Shown: positions 45,087 through 54,852, numbered from the stretch's first letter. The stretch is DNA of 64,000 nt from JBPYCR01 sp051846935 (GCF_051846935.1 NZ_JBPYCS010000002.1:1-64000), one strand, 5' to 3'. Program-made: numbers and translations. Notes: generated by a model not told the origin, from the letters alone.

Positions 45087-45488
45087 TTACGAAACGTTAT
45101 ACGACCACCAGTTTCCTTGGGTCTTTGGGTATTCTCCCGCAAACACATTCCCTTTTTGCGGATGGAATTGCAACGCTTCAAGTAATATATCAATAACAGG
45201 CTGATGACTATGAACATAGATTACTTTCGCTTGCTTCTTTTTTACTAATGTTAAAATGCCTTCAAGCAAATACGGGAGTCTAGCTGCATGGTTTTTTGTG
45301 ATGTACAACTGCTTTAACCAGTATACCCCTTCTTCCATCTGCTCAATGCTAAAACACCCTTCAATTTTCCCATCGATTTCAACAACGTAGCCGCAATAAA
45401 GTAATGTTTCCTTTTTAATTTCTATGTTTCGTTCTAAAAAATGAGCAAGTGTGTGCTCCGATGCACGGGTAGCTGGCATAATATTCAT
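45087..45488 (-). CDS. GNAT-like acetyltransferase domain protein (YwlB-like)
   Basis: 133 residues. The pattern of beta strands around GYVVEIDGKIEGCFSIE and WLKQLYITKNHAARLPYL resembles a small GNAT acetyltransferase, although the acetyl-CoA P-loop is weak. Position between spoIIR and the threonylcarbamoyl-AMP synthase gene matches B. subtilis ywlB. Substrate unknown. ATG start with GAGGTG upstream. Confidence 0.78.
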   Translation of the reverse strand: MNIMPATRASEHTLAHFLERNIEIKKETLLYCGYVVEIDGKIEGCFSIEQMEEGVYWLKQLYITKNHAARLPYLLEGILTLVKKKQAKVIYVHSHQPVIDILLEALQFHPQKGNVFAGEYPKTQGNWWSYNVS

Positions 45489-45561
45489 CGTATCACCTCG
45501 AATTATTTTAATTACAGCTCAATCCGATATTCTTTACTAGTCTATGCAGTTTTATTGAAAT

Positions 45562-46248
45562 CTATGTCCATCCGAGCCACTCAAACAGAAAAAATTGTAC
45601 GTCTATATCTTCTTCTGTATCGTCCGTCTCCGTGCTATGTTCTAATGGTTCCTTTTCTTCGCTATTTCTCTCGATTCCCTCGTCCTCATCTCTTTCTTGG
45701 TCTTTAGCCGATGCTTCGTCGTCTGTATTTTCATCTTCGGCAACCGTTGTACCATTTGAAAAGTCTAAAAAACAAAGTGGAGGAAACAAAACGCACCACC
45801 AATTAGATCCTTTTCCTTCGCCTAACGTAATAAGGACGGCTTCATATTCTCCAGGTGGATAAATATATGAACCATACAGCTTCATAGGAAAAGATACGTT
45901 TTTTCCGTATTCAACAGTTACAGACAGCTGTTGATTTTCTGTTCGTACTACCGAGTGGACAATTTTCTCAATTTCTCGTAATCGCGACTGAATTAAATGG
46001 CGCGCATCATTTATAGTAGACATCTCTTCAACCCAGCTTGTAATCTCTGCATTCACCTCGTCGCGAATGGTTTGTTTTAATCGTTGGTCCTTGTCTTCAT
46101 CGCTATTGGCTAAAATACGCAAACGAATTGCATCGTCTGGGATCACTTGATAATCGTACGTGGAGTGTACGGTGTTTGTCGGGAAAAACTTATATGGTAG
46201 CATTGTAAAAATTAGGATGAAAATAATTAAGACAATTACCTTTTTCAT
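45562..46248 (-). CDS. spoIIR: Stage II sporulation protein SpoIIR
   Basis: 228 residues. Made in the forespore and exported across the septum, it triggers SpoIIGA to process pro-sigma-E in the mother cell. A signal/anchor helix (about 3-20) is followed by the conserved R-L-R-I-L-A-N-S-D-E-D-K-D-Q segment (about 42-55) and NWWCVLFPPLCFLD (about 150-163). A highly acidic Glu/Asp stretch (about 172-213) separates this from the short C-terminal FFLFEWL motif. AAGGAG precedes the ATG. Confidence 0.95.
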   Translation of the reverse strand: MKKVIVLIIFILIFTMLPYKFFPTNTVHSTYDYQVIPDDAIRLRILANSDEDKDQRLKQTIRDEVNAEITSWVEEMSTINDARHLIQSRLREIEKIVHSVVRTENQQLSVTVEYGKNVSFPMKLYGSYIYPPGEYEAVLITLGEGKGSNWWCVLFPPLCFLDFSNGTTVAEDENTDDEASAKDQERDEDEGIERNSEEKEPLEHSTETDDTEEDIDVQFFLFEWLGWT

Positions 46249-46351
46249 TGATGGATAGCTCCTTCCATTTACTTATGAAAAGTATGGACAGCGTTTCCCT
46301 TTTTTAAACTAGCAATCTATTATTTTTATACGTATAAAATTGACACAACCT

Positions 46352-46396
46352 AAAAAATGGCTTCAATCATCGTAAAGGATGATCGAAACCATTTTT
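46352..46396 (-). terminator. Terminator of the prfA-prmC operon
   Basis: On the minus strand AAATGGTTTCGATCATC...GATGATTGAAGCCATTT is followed by TTTAGG, about 60 bases after the prmC stop. It separates prmC from spoIIR. Confidence 0.85.
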
Positions 46397-46454
46397 ATTA
46401 ATTAAGCGTCATACCGTTGCATGTTCATAAATAGTCATACGATATAAACGAGCA

Positions 46455-47312
46455 TTAATGACCGAGCACAATGCGTTCCTTCGTATTAATATCTTTTACG
46501 ATGGAAGTAGTTAAACGAGGATAAGCGTTGCTCAACAATGTGCAAACCGCACTTCCTTGCTCATGTCCAATTTCAAAAGCAATTAGGTGGAGTCTTTTCT
46601 TAATTCGTTGTGATTGTGTAATAATATCTTTATAAGACGCAAGCCCTTCCTCATCAGAAAACAGGGCCAGTTCAGGGTCAAAGTTTTTCACCGTATCTGC
46701 CAGCGCTCTTTTTTCCTCCCAGTCTATATAAGGCGGGTTTGAAACAATTATATGTGGTTGAATCCCACCTTCTACAAGTGGCTGTAGAAAATCGCCTTCC
46801 ATAAAATGAACAGGTGCATTTAGGCTTTTTGCATTTCGTTTAGCTACTTGTAATGCATTTGGAGAAATATCGGTAGCATACACCTTCGCATAAGGAAGCT
46901 CTAATGCTAAAGTTATAGCAATTATACCACTCCCCGTTCCGACATCAACAATTGTCAATTGCTCATCTACATGCATCGACTTCACTTGTAGAAGCACGGC
47001 ATGCACAAGCTCCTCCGTTTCTGGACGAGGTATGAGCACATGTTCATTTACAATAAACTCTCGCCCATAAAAAACATCTAAACCTGTTATATGCTGAACC
47101 GGTACCCCTGTTCGTGCATGCTCCCTAATGGCATGCTCAAATTTTTCTTTTATGTGCGTCGGCACACGTTCATGCATCATCGTAAAAAATGTTGATCGTG
47201 ATACATTTAAAAAGTGCTGCAATAAAAGCTCGGCAACCCGTTGTTCCCGGTTGTGTTTTTCTAAAAAAAGAGAAGCCCATTTGAGGACTTCATATTGCTT
47301 GCTTTCCTTCAT
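46455..47312 (-). CDS. prmC: Peptide chain release factor N5-glutamine methyltransferase
   Basis: 285 residues. It methylates the Gln of the GGQ motif in release factors RF1 and RF2. An amino-terminal helical domain (about 1-80) precedes an AdoMet-binding Rossmann domain with VDVGTGSGIIAITLA (about 118) and the catalytic S-N-P-P-Y (about 185). Start: ATG at 47312, with GGAGAG ahead; a TTG four codons earlier is less likely. One base separates it from prfA, whose product is its substrate. Confidence 0.96.
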   Translation of the reverse strand: MKESKQYEVLKWASLFLEKHNREQRVAELLLQHFLNVSRSTFFTMMHERVPTHIKEKFEHAIREHARTGVPVQHITGLDVFYGREFIVNEHVLIPRPETEELVHAVLLQVKSMHVDEQLTIVDVGTGSGIIAITLALELPYAKVYATDISPNALQVAKRNAKSLNAPVHFMEGDFLQPLVEGGIQPHIIVSNPPYIDWEEKRALADTVKNFDPELALFSDEEGLASYKDIITQSQRIKKRLHLIAFEIGHEQGSAVCTLLSNAYPRLTTSIVKDINTKERIVLGH

Positions 47313-47313
47313 T

Positions 47314-48384
47314 TTACTCTCCAATTTGCTCTAGCTTTTTCGTTTGCTCTTCCATTAACAAAGCATCGATAAACTCGTCGAGCTTTCCTTCCAAAATTTG
47401 ATCCAGCTTTTGAATCGTAAGAGAGATTCGATGGTCTGTAACCCGATTTTGCGGAAAATTATACGTACGAATTCGTTCGGAACGATCTCCTGTCCCTACC
47501 GCTGACTTTCGATTTTCATCATACTCCGCTTGTGCTTCCTGTTGAAATTTATCGTAAATCCGAGCACGCAATACTTTCATTGCCTTTTCTTTGTTCTTTA
47601 TCTGTGACTTTTCATCTTGACAGGAAACAACAATACCTGTTGGCACATGCGTCAATCTGACGGCAGACATCGTCGTGTTAACACTTTGACCGCCTGGACC
47701 GCTTGATGCGAAGGTATCTACACGTATATCGTTATCGTTTAATTCAATTTCTACTTCTTCTGCTTCTGGCAAAACTGCTACCGTTGCAGTCGAAGTATGC
47801 ACTCTACCACTGGATTCTGTTTCTGGTACACGCTGCACACGATGTGCGCCATTTTCATATTTCAGTTTGGAGTACGCACCATTCCCGTTAATCATAAAAA
47901 TTATTTCTTTATACCCACCGACTCCAGTCGTATGTGACTCAATAACTTCTGTTTTCCAACGGTTGTTTTCGGCAAAACGGGAGTACATACGGTATAAATC
48001 TCCTGCAAACAGTGCTGCTTCATCACCGCCTGCCGCTCCTCTAATTTCCATAATAACGTTCTTATCATCATTTGGATCCTTCGGCAATAGAAGTATTTTC
48101 ATTTGCTCTGCTAACTCTTCTTTACGAGAAGAAAGCTCATTAATTTCTAGTTTTACCATTTCAGTCATTTCTGTATCTAAATCATCATCCAGCATTGCTT
48201 TTGCGTCTGTTAGCTCCGTTGACACGGTTTTATATTCCCGATATGCGGTAACGACAGCTTGCAATCCGGACTGTTCCTTTGAGTATTCTCTTAGCTTATT
48301 CGTGTCACTAATTACGTCTGGATCACTCAGCAGCTCGTTTAGCTTATTGTAACGATCTTCCAACGTTTGTAATCGATCCAACAT
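47314..48384 (-). CDS. prfA: Peptide chain release factor 1
   Basis: 356 residues. It recognises UAA and UAG and releases the finished peptide. The codon-reading tripeptide is P-E-T in RVPETESSGRVHTS (about 190) and the catalytic GGQ lies in S-G-P-G-G-Q-S-V-N (about 230). Start: ATG of MLDRLQTLEDRY at 48384, nine bases after GAGGTG; the GTG four codons earlier overlaps that ribosome site. First gene of the prfA-prmC pair. Confidence 0.98.
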   Translation of the reverse strand: MLDRLQTLEDRYNKLNELLSDPDVISDTNKLREYSKEQSGLQAVVTAYREYKTVSTELTDAKAMLDDDLDTEMTEMVKLEINELSSRKEELAEQMKILLLPKDPNDDKNVIMEIRGAAGGDEAALFAGDLYRMYSRFAENNRWKTEVIESHTTGVGGYKEIIFMINGNGAYSKLKYENGAHRVQRVPETESSGRVHTSTATVAVLPEAEEVEIELNDNDIRVDTFASSGPGGQSVNTTMSAVRLTHVPTGIVVSCQDEKSQIKNKEKAMKVLRARIYDKFQQEAQAEYDENRKSAVGTGDRSERIRTYNFPQNRVTDHRISLTIQKLDQILEGKLDEFIDALLMEEQTKKLEQIGE

Positions 48385-48499
48385 GCAAGACTTCACCTCT
48401 TTTTAATTAACAATACAATTATAGTATACACGTTTATACGCGGTCAAAAATCACCTTAACTTAATCTAAAATAATACCTGTATATGTTTTAAATAGCAT

Positions 48500-49114
48500 T
48501 TAAACCTTCGCTGGTGCATTCGCTTCTGGCCTTCTCTTTTTATTCGGCACTTCATGATGATGTCGACAGCGAGGCTCATAGGATTCGGAAGCACCAACCA
48601 ATATAACGGGTTCATCATACGATGCTGGCTTCCCGTTAATAAGTCGTTGCGTACGGTTTGCAGCAGATCCACACACTGGGCAGATCGCAGTCAGCTTTGT
48701 AATTGATTCACTCGACACTATTATTTCTGGCATTGGGCCGAATGGCTCTCCACGAAAGTCCGTATCTAGACCAGCGACAATTACACGCTTGCCATTCTGA
48801 GCAAGCTCATTAACGATATGGACAATTTCTTCATCAAAAAACTGCGCCTCATCTATTCCAACAACATCCACTGTTTCATCTACATGATTCCATATTTCTG
48901 CGGCCTTTGTAACAGAAAGGGCGAACAAAGCTGTCCCATTGTGTGATACAACTTCTGTGTCAGCATATCGATCGTCAATTGCTGGCTTAAATACACGTAC
49001 AATTAAATTACCATACGTTGCCCGACGAATTCTCCGAATAAGCTCCTCTGACTTTCCTGAAAACATACTGCCGCAAATGACTTCTACTGAACCGCGAATT
49101 TGTTGTTCAAACAT
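48500..49114 (-). CDS. tdk: Thymidine kinase
   Basis: 204 residues, type II thymidine kinase for pyrimidine salvage. Walker A is GSMFSGKSEEL (about 15-25). The Walker B/catalytic region is G-I-D-E-A-Q-F-F (about 86-93). Zinc-ribbon ligands are C-P-V-C (about 145-148) and C-R-H-H (about 183-186). AAAGGAAG precedes the ATG. Same position as in B. subtilis, between L31 and prfA. Confidence 0.97.
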   Translation of the reverse strand: MFEQQIRGSVEVICGSMFSGKSEELIRRIRRATYGNLIVRVFKPAIDDRYADTEVVSHNGTALFALSVTKAAEIWNHVDETVDVVGIDEAQFFDEEIVHIVNELAQNGKRVIVAGLDTDFRGEPFGPMPEIIVSSESITKLTAICPVCGSAANRTQRLINGKPASYDEPVILVGASESYEPRCRHHHEVPNKKRRPEANAPAKV

Positions 49115-49335
49115 ATGTACACTTCCTTTATTACCGTTAATCGTATTTTATTCTTTTTCTATTCTACCATTAATCTAGACGTTTTTCTGTTTATATTTAT
49201 ATTTAAAACAAGATTAATAAACGTAATTGCAGGTGTATATTTCAGAAGCTAACATACGCTCACTGTGATTACTCATGCTTAGTTTGTCTTGCGGGTTTTA
49301 TCTTACTCAACGATTTGTATATTTGTTTCTAAAAA

Positions 49336-49363
49336 CCAAAAAACAGGCAAACAAGTTGCCTGT
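49336..49363 (-). terminator. Terminator of the L31 gene
   Basis: On the minus strand ACAGGCAACTTG-TTTGCCTGT is followed by TTTTTTGG, about 45 bases after the stop. Confidence 0.85.
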
Positions 49364-49407
49364 CCTTACTAGCCAATTGGCTATGATCATTCTAATTATA
49401 GAAAAAA

Positions 49408-49653
49408 TTAATTCATATTATATTTTTTCTTAAAGCGGTCTACACGTCCGCCAACTCGATCTGCTTTCTGCTTACCAGTATAGAATGGATGTGTATCCGA
49501 ACTGATCTCAATACGAATGACTGGGTACGTGTTTCCATCTTCCCATTCCATTGTTTCATCTGAGCTTCTTGTTGAACCACTTAGAAACTTGTAATTTGAG
49601 CTCGTATCAAGAAAAATAACTTTTCTATATTCTGGATGAATTCCTGTTTTCAT
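49408..49653 (-). CDS. rpmE2: 50S ribosomal protein L31, type B (zinc-independent)
   Basis: 81 residues, MKTGIHPEYRKVIFLDTSSN at the start. The two Cys pairs that bind zinc in type A L31 are absent, there is no Cys at all, and the length and DTHPFYTGKQK segment are those of type B. It occupies the rho-tdk position that holds the zinc-binding rpmE in B. subtilis, where the type B gene (ytiA) lies elsewhere under Zur control. AAGGAG precedes the ATG. No Zur-box-like palindrome was evident upstream by eye. Confidence 0.94.
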   Translation of the reverse strand: MKTGIHPEYRKVIFLDTSSNYKFLSGSTRSSDETMEWEDGNTYPVIRIEISSDTHPFYTGKQKADRVGGRVDRFKKKYNMN

Positions 49654-49926
49654 GTCTTTCCACTCCTTTTTGCCCTGAGTCCCTTGGAAACAGAGTTATA
49701 AGTCATAGATGTATCACCTATCAAAACTCATATAAAAAGATTATAACAGTGTATTTCATTGATTGCAATAGAGATGTTCTCCCCAATCAAACTTTTTAAA
49801 GGTGTTTTTTCACACCCATTTATACAACATTTCATTGTCTCTTACTCCAAAACAATTCAATGCTTTTATAACCTTTCCCGTAGCCTCGCTTCCTTACTTC
49901 TTCGGATTTGAAAAAGGCACTACTGT

Positions 49927-51207
49927 TTATCGCTTTGTCCCGCGGCGTTTCATTTCATCGTCCATTTGCTGAAAAAATTCTGCATTATTTTTCGTCGTAC
50001 GTAAGCGTCTAAGGAAGCGTTCCGTGAAATCATGCGAATCTTGCATCGTTTTTCGAATCGCCCACATCTTATCGAGGTGATCCTTCGGTACGAGCAATTC
50101 TTCCTTTCGTGTTCCAGAACGTAAAATATCAATGGCTGGGAATATTCTGCGCTCGGCTAAACTACGATCGAGATGCAACTCCATATTACCAGTCCCTTTA
50201 AATTCTTCATAAATGACATCGTCCATTCGAGAGCCTGTATCAACAAGAGCAGTTGCTAAAATGGTAAAGCTGCCGCCTTCCTCAATATTTCGTGCGGCAC
50301 CAAAAAATCGCTTTGGACGATGAAAGGCTGCCGGATCAATCCCTCCAGATAGTGTACGTCCACTTGGTGGGATGACAAGGTTATATGCACGTGCAAGTCG
50401 TGTAATACTATCCATAAGCACGATAACGTCATGCTTATGCTCAACGAGCCGCATTGCCCTTTCCAGCACAAGCTCAGAAACTTTAATATGACTCTCAGGC
50501 ACTTCATCAAATGTCGAGCTTACAACATCGACATTCGGATGTACGGATCGCTCAATATCTGTTACTTCTTCGGGGCGTTCATCTACTAATAAAATAATTA
50601 GCTTAGCCTCTGGGTGATTTTCCGATATGCTGTTAGCAATTTCTTTAATAAGCATTGTTTTTCCAGCCTTAGGAGGGGCAACAATAAGTCCACGCTGCCC
50701 GTAGCCTACAGGTGTCATTAAATCCATAATTCGTGTCGATAGCTTTTTATGCTCGAGTTCCAAGCCCATAAATCGATCCGGGTAAAGCGCAGTCAATGCT
50801 GGAAAATGTACCCGTTCTTTTGCAGTTTCGGGATCCTCATCATTTACGGCATCAACGTGTAGTAATCCATAGTACCGCTCGTTTTCTTTTGGAGGACGAA
50901 CTTTCCCAGAAACTTTATCCCCATTACGCAAATCGAACCTACGAATTTGTGAAGCGGATATATATATATCCTCTGCACTTGGAGAATAGTTAATTGGCCG
51001 CAAAAATCCAAAGCCTTCAGATGGAATAATTTCTAAAACACCATCCATAAACAAATAGCCATCTTTTTCTGCTTGTGCTTTTAAAATAGCAAATATTAAT
51101 TCGCGCTTTGTTAGTTTTGCATAATACGATACTTTATATTCACGTGCAAGCGTGTATATTTCTTTTAGCGTTAATGTTTCTAAATGAGAAATTGTTAATG
51201 AAGCCAC
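49927..51207 (-). CDS. rho: Transcription termination factor Rho
   Basis: 426 residues. A hexameric RNA helicase that terminates transcription. An amino-terminal Rho_N helical domain (about 8-45) is followed by the cold-shock-like RNA-binding domain (about 52-120, with E-G-F-G-F-L-R) and the RecA-type motor: Walker A APPKAGKT (about 178) and Walker B-region DVIVLMDSITRLARA (about 255). GTG start with a weak ribosome site (GGTGATTGA). It lies between glpX and L31 as in B. subtilis. Confidence 0.97.
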   Translation of the reverse strand: MASLTISHLETLTLKEIYTLAREYKVSYYAKLTKRELIFAILKAQAEKDGYLFMDGVLEIIPSEGFGFLRPINYSPSAEDIYISASQIRRFDLRNGDKVSGKVRPPKENERYYGLLHVDAVNDEDPETAKERVHFPALTALYPDRFMGLELEHKKLSTRIMDLMTPVGYGQRGLIVAPPKAGKTMLIKEIANSISENHPEAKLIILLVDERPEEVTDIERSVHPNVDVVSSTFDEVPESHIKVSELVLERAMRLVEHKHDVIVLMDSITRLARAYNLVIPPSGRTLSGGIDPAAFHRPKRFFGAARNIEEGGSFTILATALVDTGSRMDDVIYEEFKGTGNMELHLDRSLAERRIFPAIDILRSGTRKEELLVPKDHLDKMWAIRKTMQDSHDFTERFLRRLRTTKNNAEFFQQMDDEMKRRGTKR

Positions 51208-51602
51208 TCAATCACCACGTCCATTCATTTTTTCGATTCATAAAATTTTTCTAGCAATCATTATTTTCTTATCATGTGTAATCCAAAGATGCAGTCGCAA
51301 ATTAATAGATTTTTACGCTTACTTTATAAAGACTGTATAATTGGTAAACAAATGAAAATTCAGGCAAGCGTTTTTATCGTTAGAAGTTAAGCATTATAGC
51401 TGAAGGTTTGTCGGAAGCTAGATTTGAAGTTTTTAATTAAATATATTTTAGCCAACAACGGTTCCAATTAAACATCTATCATTTTACTTGTATAATTACA
51501 TATATTCAACATATTTACTGCTTCAGTGTAAAAAAGAAAATACGTCATCTATACAGAGGGGGGCAGGCGGTTACATTTGCTTAATGTGTTTTAATTAAGA
51601 GA
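51208..51602. other. Gene-free leader region upstream of rho
   Basis: AT-rich, nearly 400 bases. It must hold the rho promoter and long leader. In B. subtilis rho regulates its own leader; here I see no intrinsic terminator or reading frame, so Rho-dependent control is possible but unsupported beyond length. Confidence 0.4.
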
Positions 51603-51624
51603 GAGCCATATTCGAAATGGCTCT
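51602..51624 (-). terminator. Probable terminator of glpX
   Basis: AGAGCCAT and ATGGCTCT pair around a 6-base loop 25 bases after the glpX stop. The U-rich tail on the minus strand is short (TCTCTTAATT). Confidence 0.6.
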
Positions 51625-51648
51625 TCTTTTTAAATAAACGTCCATGTA

Positions 51649-52626
51649 TTACTTTCTAGGTGGATCCATTACAAGATTTGGCTTCTTGTTTAAGCTGTGT
51701 TCCCCGTCAATAAAGCGGATTGTTCCACTGCGTGCACGCATAACGATGGTTTGCGTTGTCGCTGTTGACCCTTTAAATTGAACACCTTTTAGCAATTCTC
51801 CGTCTGTAACACCTGTTGCGGCAAATATCGCATCGTCACCAGCACAGAAGTCATCCATATAAAATACTTTGTCCATATTAGTAATTCCCATTTTTTTACA
51901 ACGTTCAATTTCCGCCTCATTGGATGGGGCTAGCTTTCCTTGAATCTCTCCGCCAAGACATTTTAAAGCAACCGCCGCAAGCACCCCTTCTGGAGCACCA
52001 CCAATTCCGAATAGCACATCCACGCCTGTCTCATCAAATGCTGTGTTCATCGCACCTGCTACATCACCGTCAGGAATCAACTTAATTCTTGCTCCTGCTT
52101 CACGAATTTCTTCAATCAATTCTTTATGACGTGGACGATCCAATACAACAGCAACGACATCTGCAATTTCTTTATTCTTTGCTGCTGCAACTGCCTTTAA
52201 ATTGTCATAGGTCGAAGCATTTATATCCACTTTTCCAACCGCTTCAGGACCAACAGCAATTTTTTTCATGTACATATCTGGCGCATGCAATAAGTTATTT
52301 CCATCTGCTATCGCAATGACTGCTAATGCATTCCACGTTCCTTGTGCTACAATGTCCGTACCTTCTAAAGGGTCAACCGCTACATCGACAACCGGTCCTG
52401 AGCCTGTACCTAGCTTCTCACCAATATAGAGCATAGGCGCTTCGTCCATTTCGCCCTCGCCGATTACTACTGTTCCTTGCATCGGGATCGTATCAAACAC
52501 GGTACGCATCGCGGATGTCGCAGCATCGTCTGCTTCTTCTTTTTTTCCTCGCCCCATCCATCGTGCGGAGGATAATGCTGCCGCTTCTGTTACGCGTACC
52601 AATTCCATCGTTAAGCTTCTTTCCAT
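51649..52626 (-). CDS. glpX: Fructose-1,6-bisphosphatase class II
   Basis: 325 residues. It hydrolyses fructose-1,6-bisphosphate to fructose-6-phosphate in gluconeogenesis. Metal and substrate motifs are G-E-G-E-M-D-E-A-P-M (about 56-65) and D-P-L-E-G-T-D-I (about 87-94); the lithium-sensitive phosphatase fold is expected. The MERSLTMELVRVTEAAALSS start matches B. subtilis GlpX, so the first ATG (52626) is kept. Sits between murA2 and rho. Confidence 0.96.
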   Translation of the reverse strand: MERSLTMELVRVTEAAALSSARWMGRGKKEEADDAATSAMRTVFDTIPMQGTVVIGEGEMDEAPMLYIGEKLGTGSGPVVDVAVDPLEGTDIVAQGTWNALAVIAIADGNNLLHAPDMYMKKIAVGPEAVGKVDINASTYDNLKAVAAAKNKEIADVVAVVLDRPRHKELIEEIREAGARIKLIPDGDVAGAMNTAFDETGVDVLFGIGGAPEGVLAAVALKCLGGEIQGKLAPSNEAEIERCKKMGITNMDKVFYMDDFCAGDDAIFAATGVTDGELLKGVQFKGSTATTQTIVMRARSGTIRFIDGEHSLNKKPNLVMDPPRK

Positions 52627-52692
52627 TCTATGTCCACTCCCCTTAGAAAATACGTTCGTTTCTTGTTGTCTTTGCCGCTTTATTCGTTACTG

Positions 52693-53997
52693 TTACGCAT
52701 TTTGAATTTGCTCAATTTCCTGCTCTGTCATTTCTTCTCGCCATACATTTGCACCGAGCTGAACTAATTTTTCGGTAATTTTCTCATAACCGCGTTCAAT
52801 ATGTTCTACGCCAGTAATTTCCGTAATCCCTTCAGCCATTAGGCCAGCAATAATAAGTGCTGCACCAGCACGTAAATCGGAAGCTTTAACACGTGCACCC
52901 TCGAGTTTGATCGGACCGGTAATTATTGCCGATCCGCCTTGCACTTTAATTTTTGCTCCCATACGTCTCAGTTCATCAATATGCTTTAAGCGAGCGGAAT
53001 AAATCGTGTCTGTTATTACACCTGTGCCTTCCGCCTTTGTTAATAATGTCGTAAAAGGCTGCTGTAAGTCGGTCGGAAATCCTGGATATACGAGCGTTTT
53101 AATATCGACACACTTTAATTGCTTTTTTGATACAATATGCAATTGTTCGTCGCTTACGTCAATGGTGACACCCATTTCACGCAGTTTAGCGAGTAAAGAC
53201 TCTAAATGCTGTGGGATTACGTTGTCAATAATTACTTCATTTCCTTGAGCGGCTGCAGCGATCGCATACGTACCCGCTTCGATGCGGTCTGGTATAATTG
53301 TATGCCTGCATCCATGCAAAGCGGATACACCTTCAATACGGATAACGTCTGTGCCGACTCCTTTTATTTTCGCCCCCATATTCGTAAGCAATGTTGCTAC
53401 ATCAATGATTTCTGGCTCTTTGGCAGCATTTTCAATGATCGTTTTACCTTTCGCCTTTACAGCAGCGAGCATAATATTAATCGTCGCCCCTACACTGACG
53501 ACATCGAGATAAATGCGTGCACCGCGAAGCTCTTTTGCTCGTAAATAAATGGCGCCTTGCTCATTCGTAACCTCTGCACCAAGCGCTTCAAACCCTTTAA
53601 TATGCTGGTCAATTGGACGTGGCCCTAAATAACATCCACCGGGTAGTCCGATGACAGCTTGGTTAAACTTTCCTAACATTGCGCCCATGAAGTAATAAGA
53701 TGCCCGAAGCTTTTTCACTCTCCCATTCGGAAGTGGCATCGAAACCATGGAAGCAGGATCAATAGTCATCGTATTTCCAAATGGAGGCTCTTCTTCTCCC
53801 CAAGAAACCTTTGCGCCAATTTCTTCGAGAAGACCGCCGAGTGTATCCACATCGGATATGTTTGGCAAGCCTTCAATTGTTACGGAAGAGTCAGCTAAGA
53901 TAGCTGCGGGTATAAGAGCTACAGCACTATTTTTTGCGCCATTGATACGTACTTTACCATTTAAAGTACGGCCACCTTCCACCAGTATCTTTTGCAT
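52693..53997 (-). CDS. murA2: UDP-N-acetylglucosamine 1-carboxyvinyltransferase, second paralogue
   Basis: 434 residues, same reaction as murA1. Catalytic Cys is in P-G-G-C-Y-L-G-P-R-P-I-D (about residue 119). The active loop and the INGAKNSAVALIPA substrate segment (about 18-31) are intact. It carries an extra S-W-G-E-E-E-P-P-F-G region near 66. Position between transaldolase and glpX matches B. subtilis murAB. Low-GC Gram-positives typically keep two MurA enzymes, one of which is dispensable. Confidence 0.96.
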   Translation of the reverse strand: MQKILVEGGRTLNGKVRINGAKNSAVALIPAAILADSSVTIEGLPNISDVDTLGGLLEEIGAKVSWGEEEPPFGNTMTIDPASMVSMPLPNGRVKKLRASYYFMGAMLGKFNQAVIGLPGGCYLGPRPIDQHIKGFEALGAEVTNEQGAIYLRAKELRGARIYLDVVSVGATINIMLAAVKAKGKTIIENAAKEPEIIDVATLLTNMGAKIKGVGTDVIRIEGVSALHGCRHTIIPDRIEAGTYAIAAAAQGNEVIIDNVIPQHLESLLAKLREMGVTIDVSDEQLHIVSKKQLKCVDIKTLVYPGFPTDLQQPFTTLLTKAEGTGVITDTIYSARLKHIDELRRMGAKIKVQGGSAIITGPIKLEGARVKASDLRAGAALIIAGLMAEGITEITGVEHIERGYEKITEKLVQLGANVWREEMTEQEIEQIQNA

Positions 53998-54146
53998 GTA
54001 ATAACCTCGCTTTGTACATGTATCAAAAAAGTTAAAAACCTATGTTTTGAAAGCATGTATATGAAATAGTTTGCACAAACGTTCTATAAATTAAAAACTA
54101 AAGCTCTGCGATGCTTAGTTTATGCCGTTTTTCCAATTTCATACAA

Positions 54147-54788
54147 TTATTGTTGTTTGTTCCAATCGGCAAGAAACTTTTCTATTCCTTGATCGGTTAA
54201 TGGGTGTTTCACTAATTGGGAAAGTACACTATACGGAATTGTGGCAATGTGTGCCCCGTTTAATGCGGCATCAATTACATGTAATGGGTGTCTAATCGAA
54301 GCTGCTATAATTTCCGATTTAATCCCATGTTTGTTAAAAATGTCTGCAATCGTCGCTACTAATTCCATGCCATCCTGACCGATATCATCGAGACGACCTA
54401 AAAATGGTGACACATATGTCGCACCTGCGCGAGCAGCAAGCAAAGCTTGGTTCGCATTAAAAATTAACGTTACATTTGTTTTAATATTTAGATCGCTAAA
54501 CGCTTTAACAGCTTTTAAGCCTTCTAATGTCATTGGAACTTTGACAGTAATGTTCGGAGCAATGGCTGCCAATTCTTTTCCTTCCTCAATCATGCCCTCT
54601 GCATCTTCAGCGATTACTTCTGCACTTACAGACTCCTTTACTTCAGCTGTAATTTCTTTTAGTCGTTCGTAGAAGTCTACACCTTCTTTGGCGATTAAAC
54701 TTGGGTTAGTCGTCACTCCGCCGAGGATACCTAATGCATTCGCCGAGCGAATCTCTTCAATATTAGCTGTATCAATAAAAAATTTCAT
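54147..54788 (-). CDS. tal: Transaldolase-like protein (fructose-6-phosphate aldolase type)
   Basis: 213 residues, the short decameric transaldolase/FSA class. The Schiff-base Lys lies in N-I-T-V-K-V-P-M (about 82-89). Other cues are F-F-I-D-T-A-N at the start and G-A-T-Y-V-S-P-F-L-G-R-L-D-D (about 130). It moves dihydroxyacetone units in the non-oxidative pentose phosphate pathway. Start uncertain: ATG at 54788 (MKFFIDTAN) fits the family; an ATG four codons earlier is almost on top of AAAGGGG. Equivalent to B. subtilis ywjH. Confidence 0.93.
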   Translation of the reverse strand: MKFFIDTANIEEIRSANALGILGGVTTNPSLIAKEGVDFYERLKEITAEVKESVSAEVIAEDAEGMIEEGKELAAIAPNITVKVPMTLEGLKAVKAFSDLNIKTNVTLIFNANQALLAARAGATYVSPFLGRLDDIGQDGMELVATIADIFNKHGIKSEIIAASIRHPLHVIDAALNGAHIATIPYSVLSQLVKHPLTDQGIEKFLADWNKQQ

Positions 54789-54852
54789 CTGATTATTCAT
54801 TCCCCTTTATATTAATTATTTTAACTCCAAATTTCATTATACTAAAAACAGC

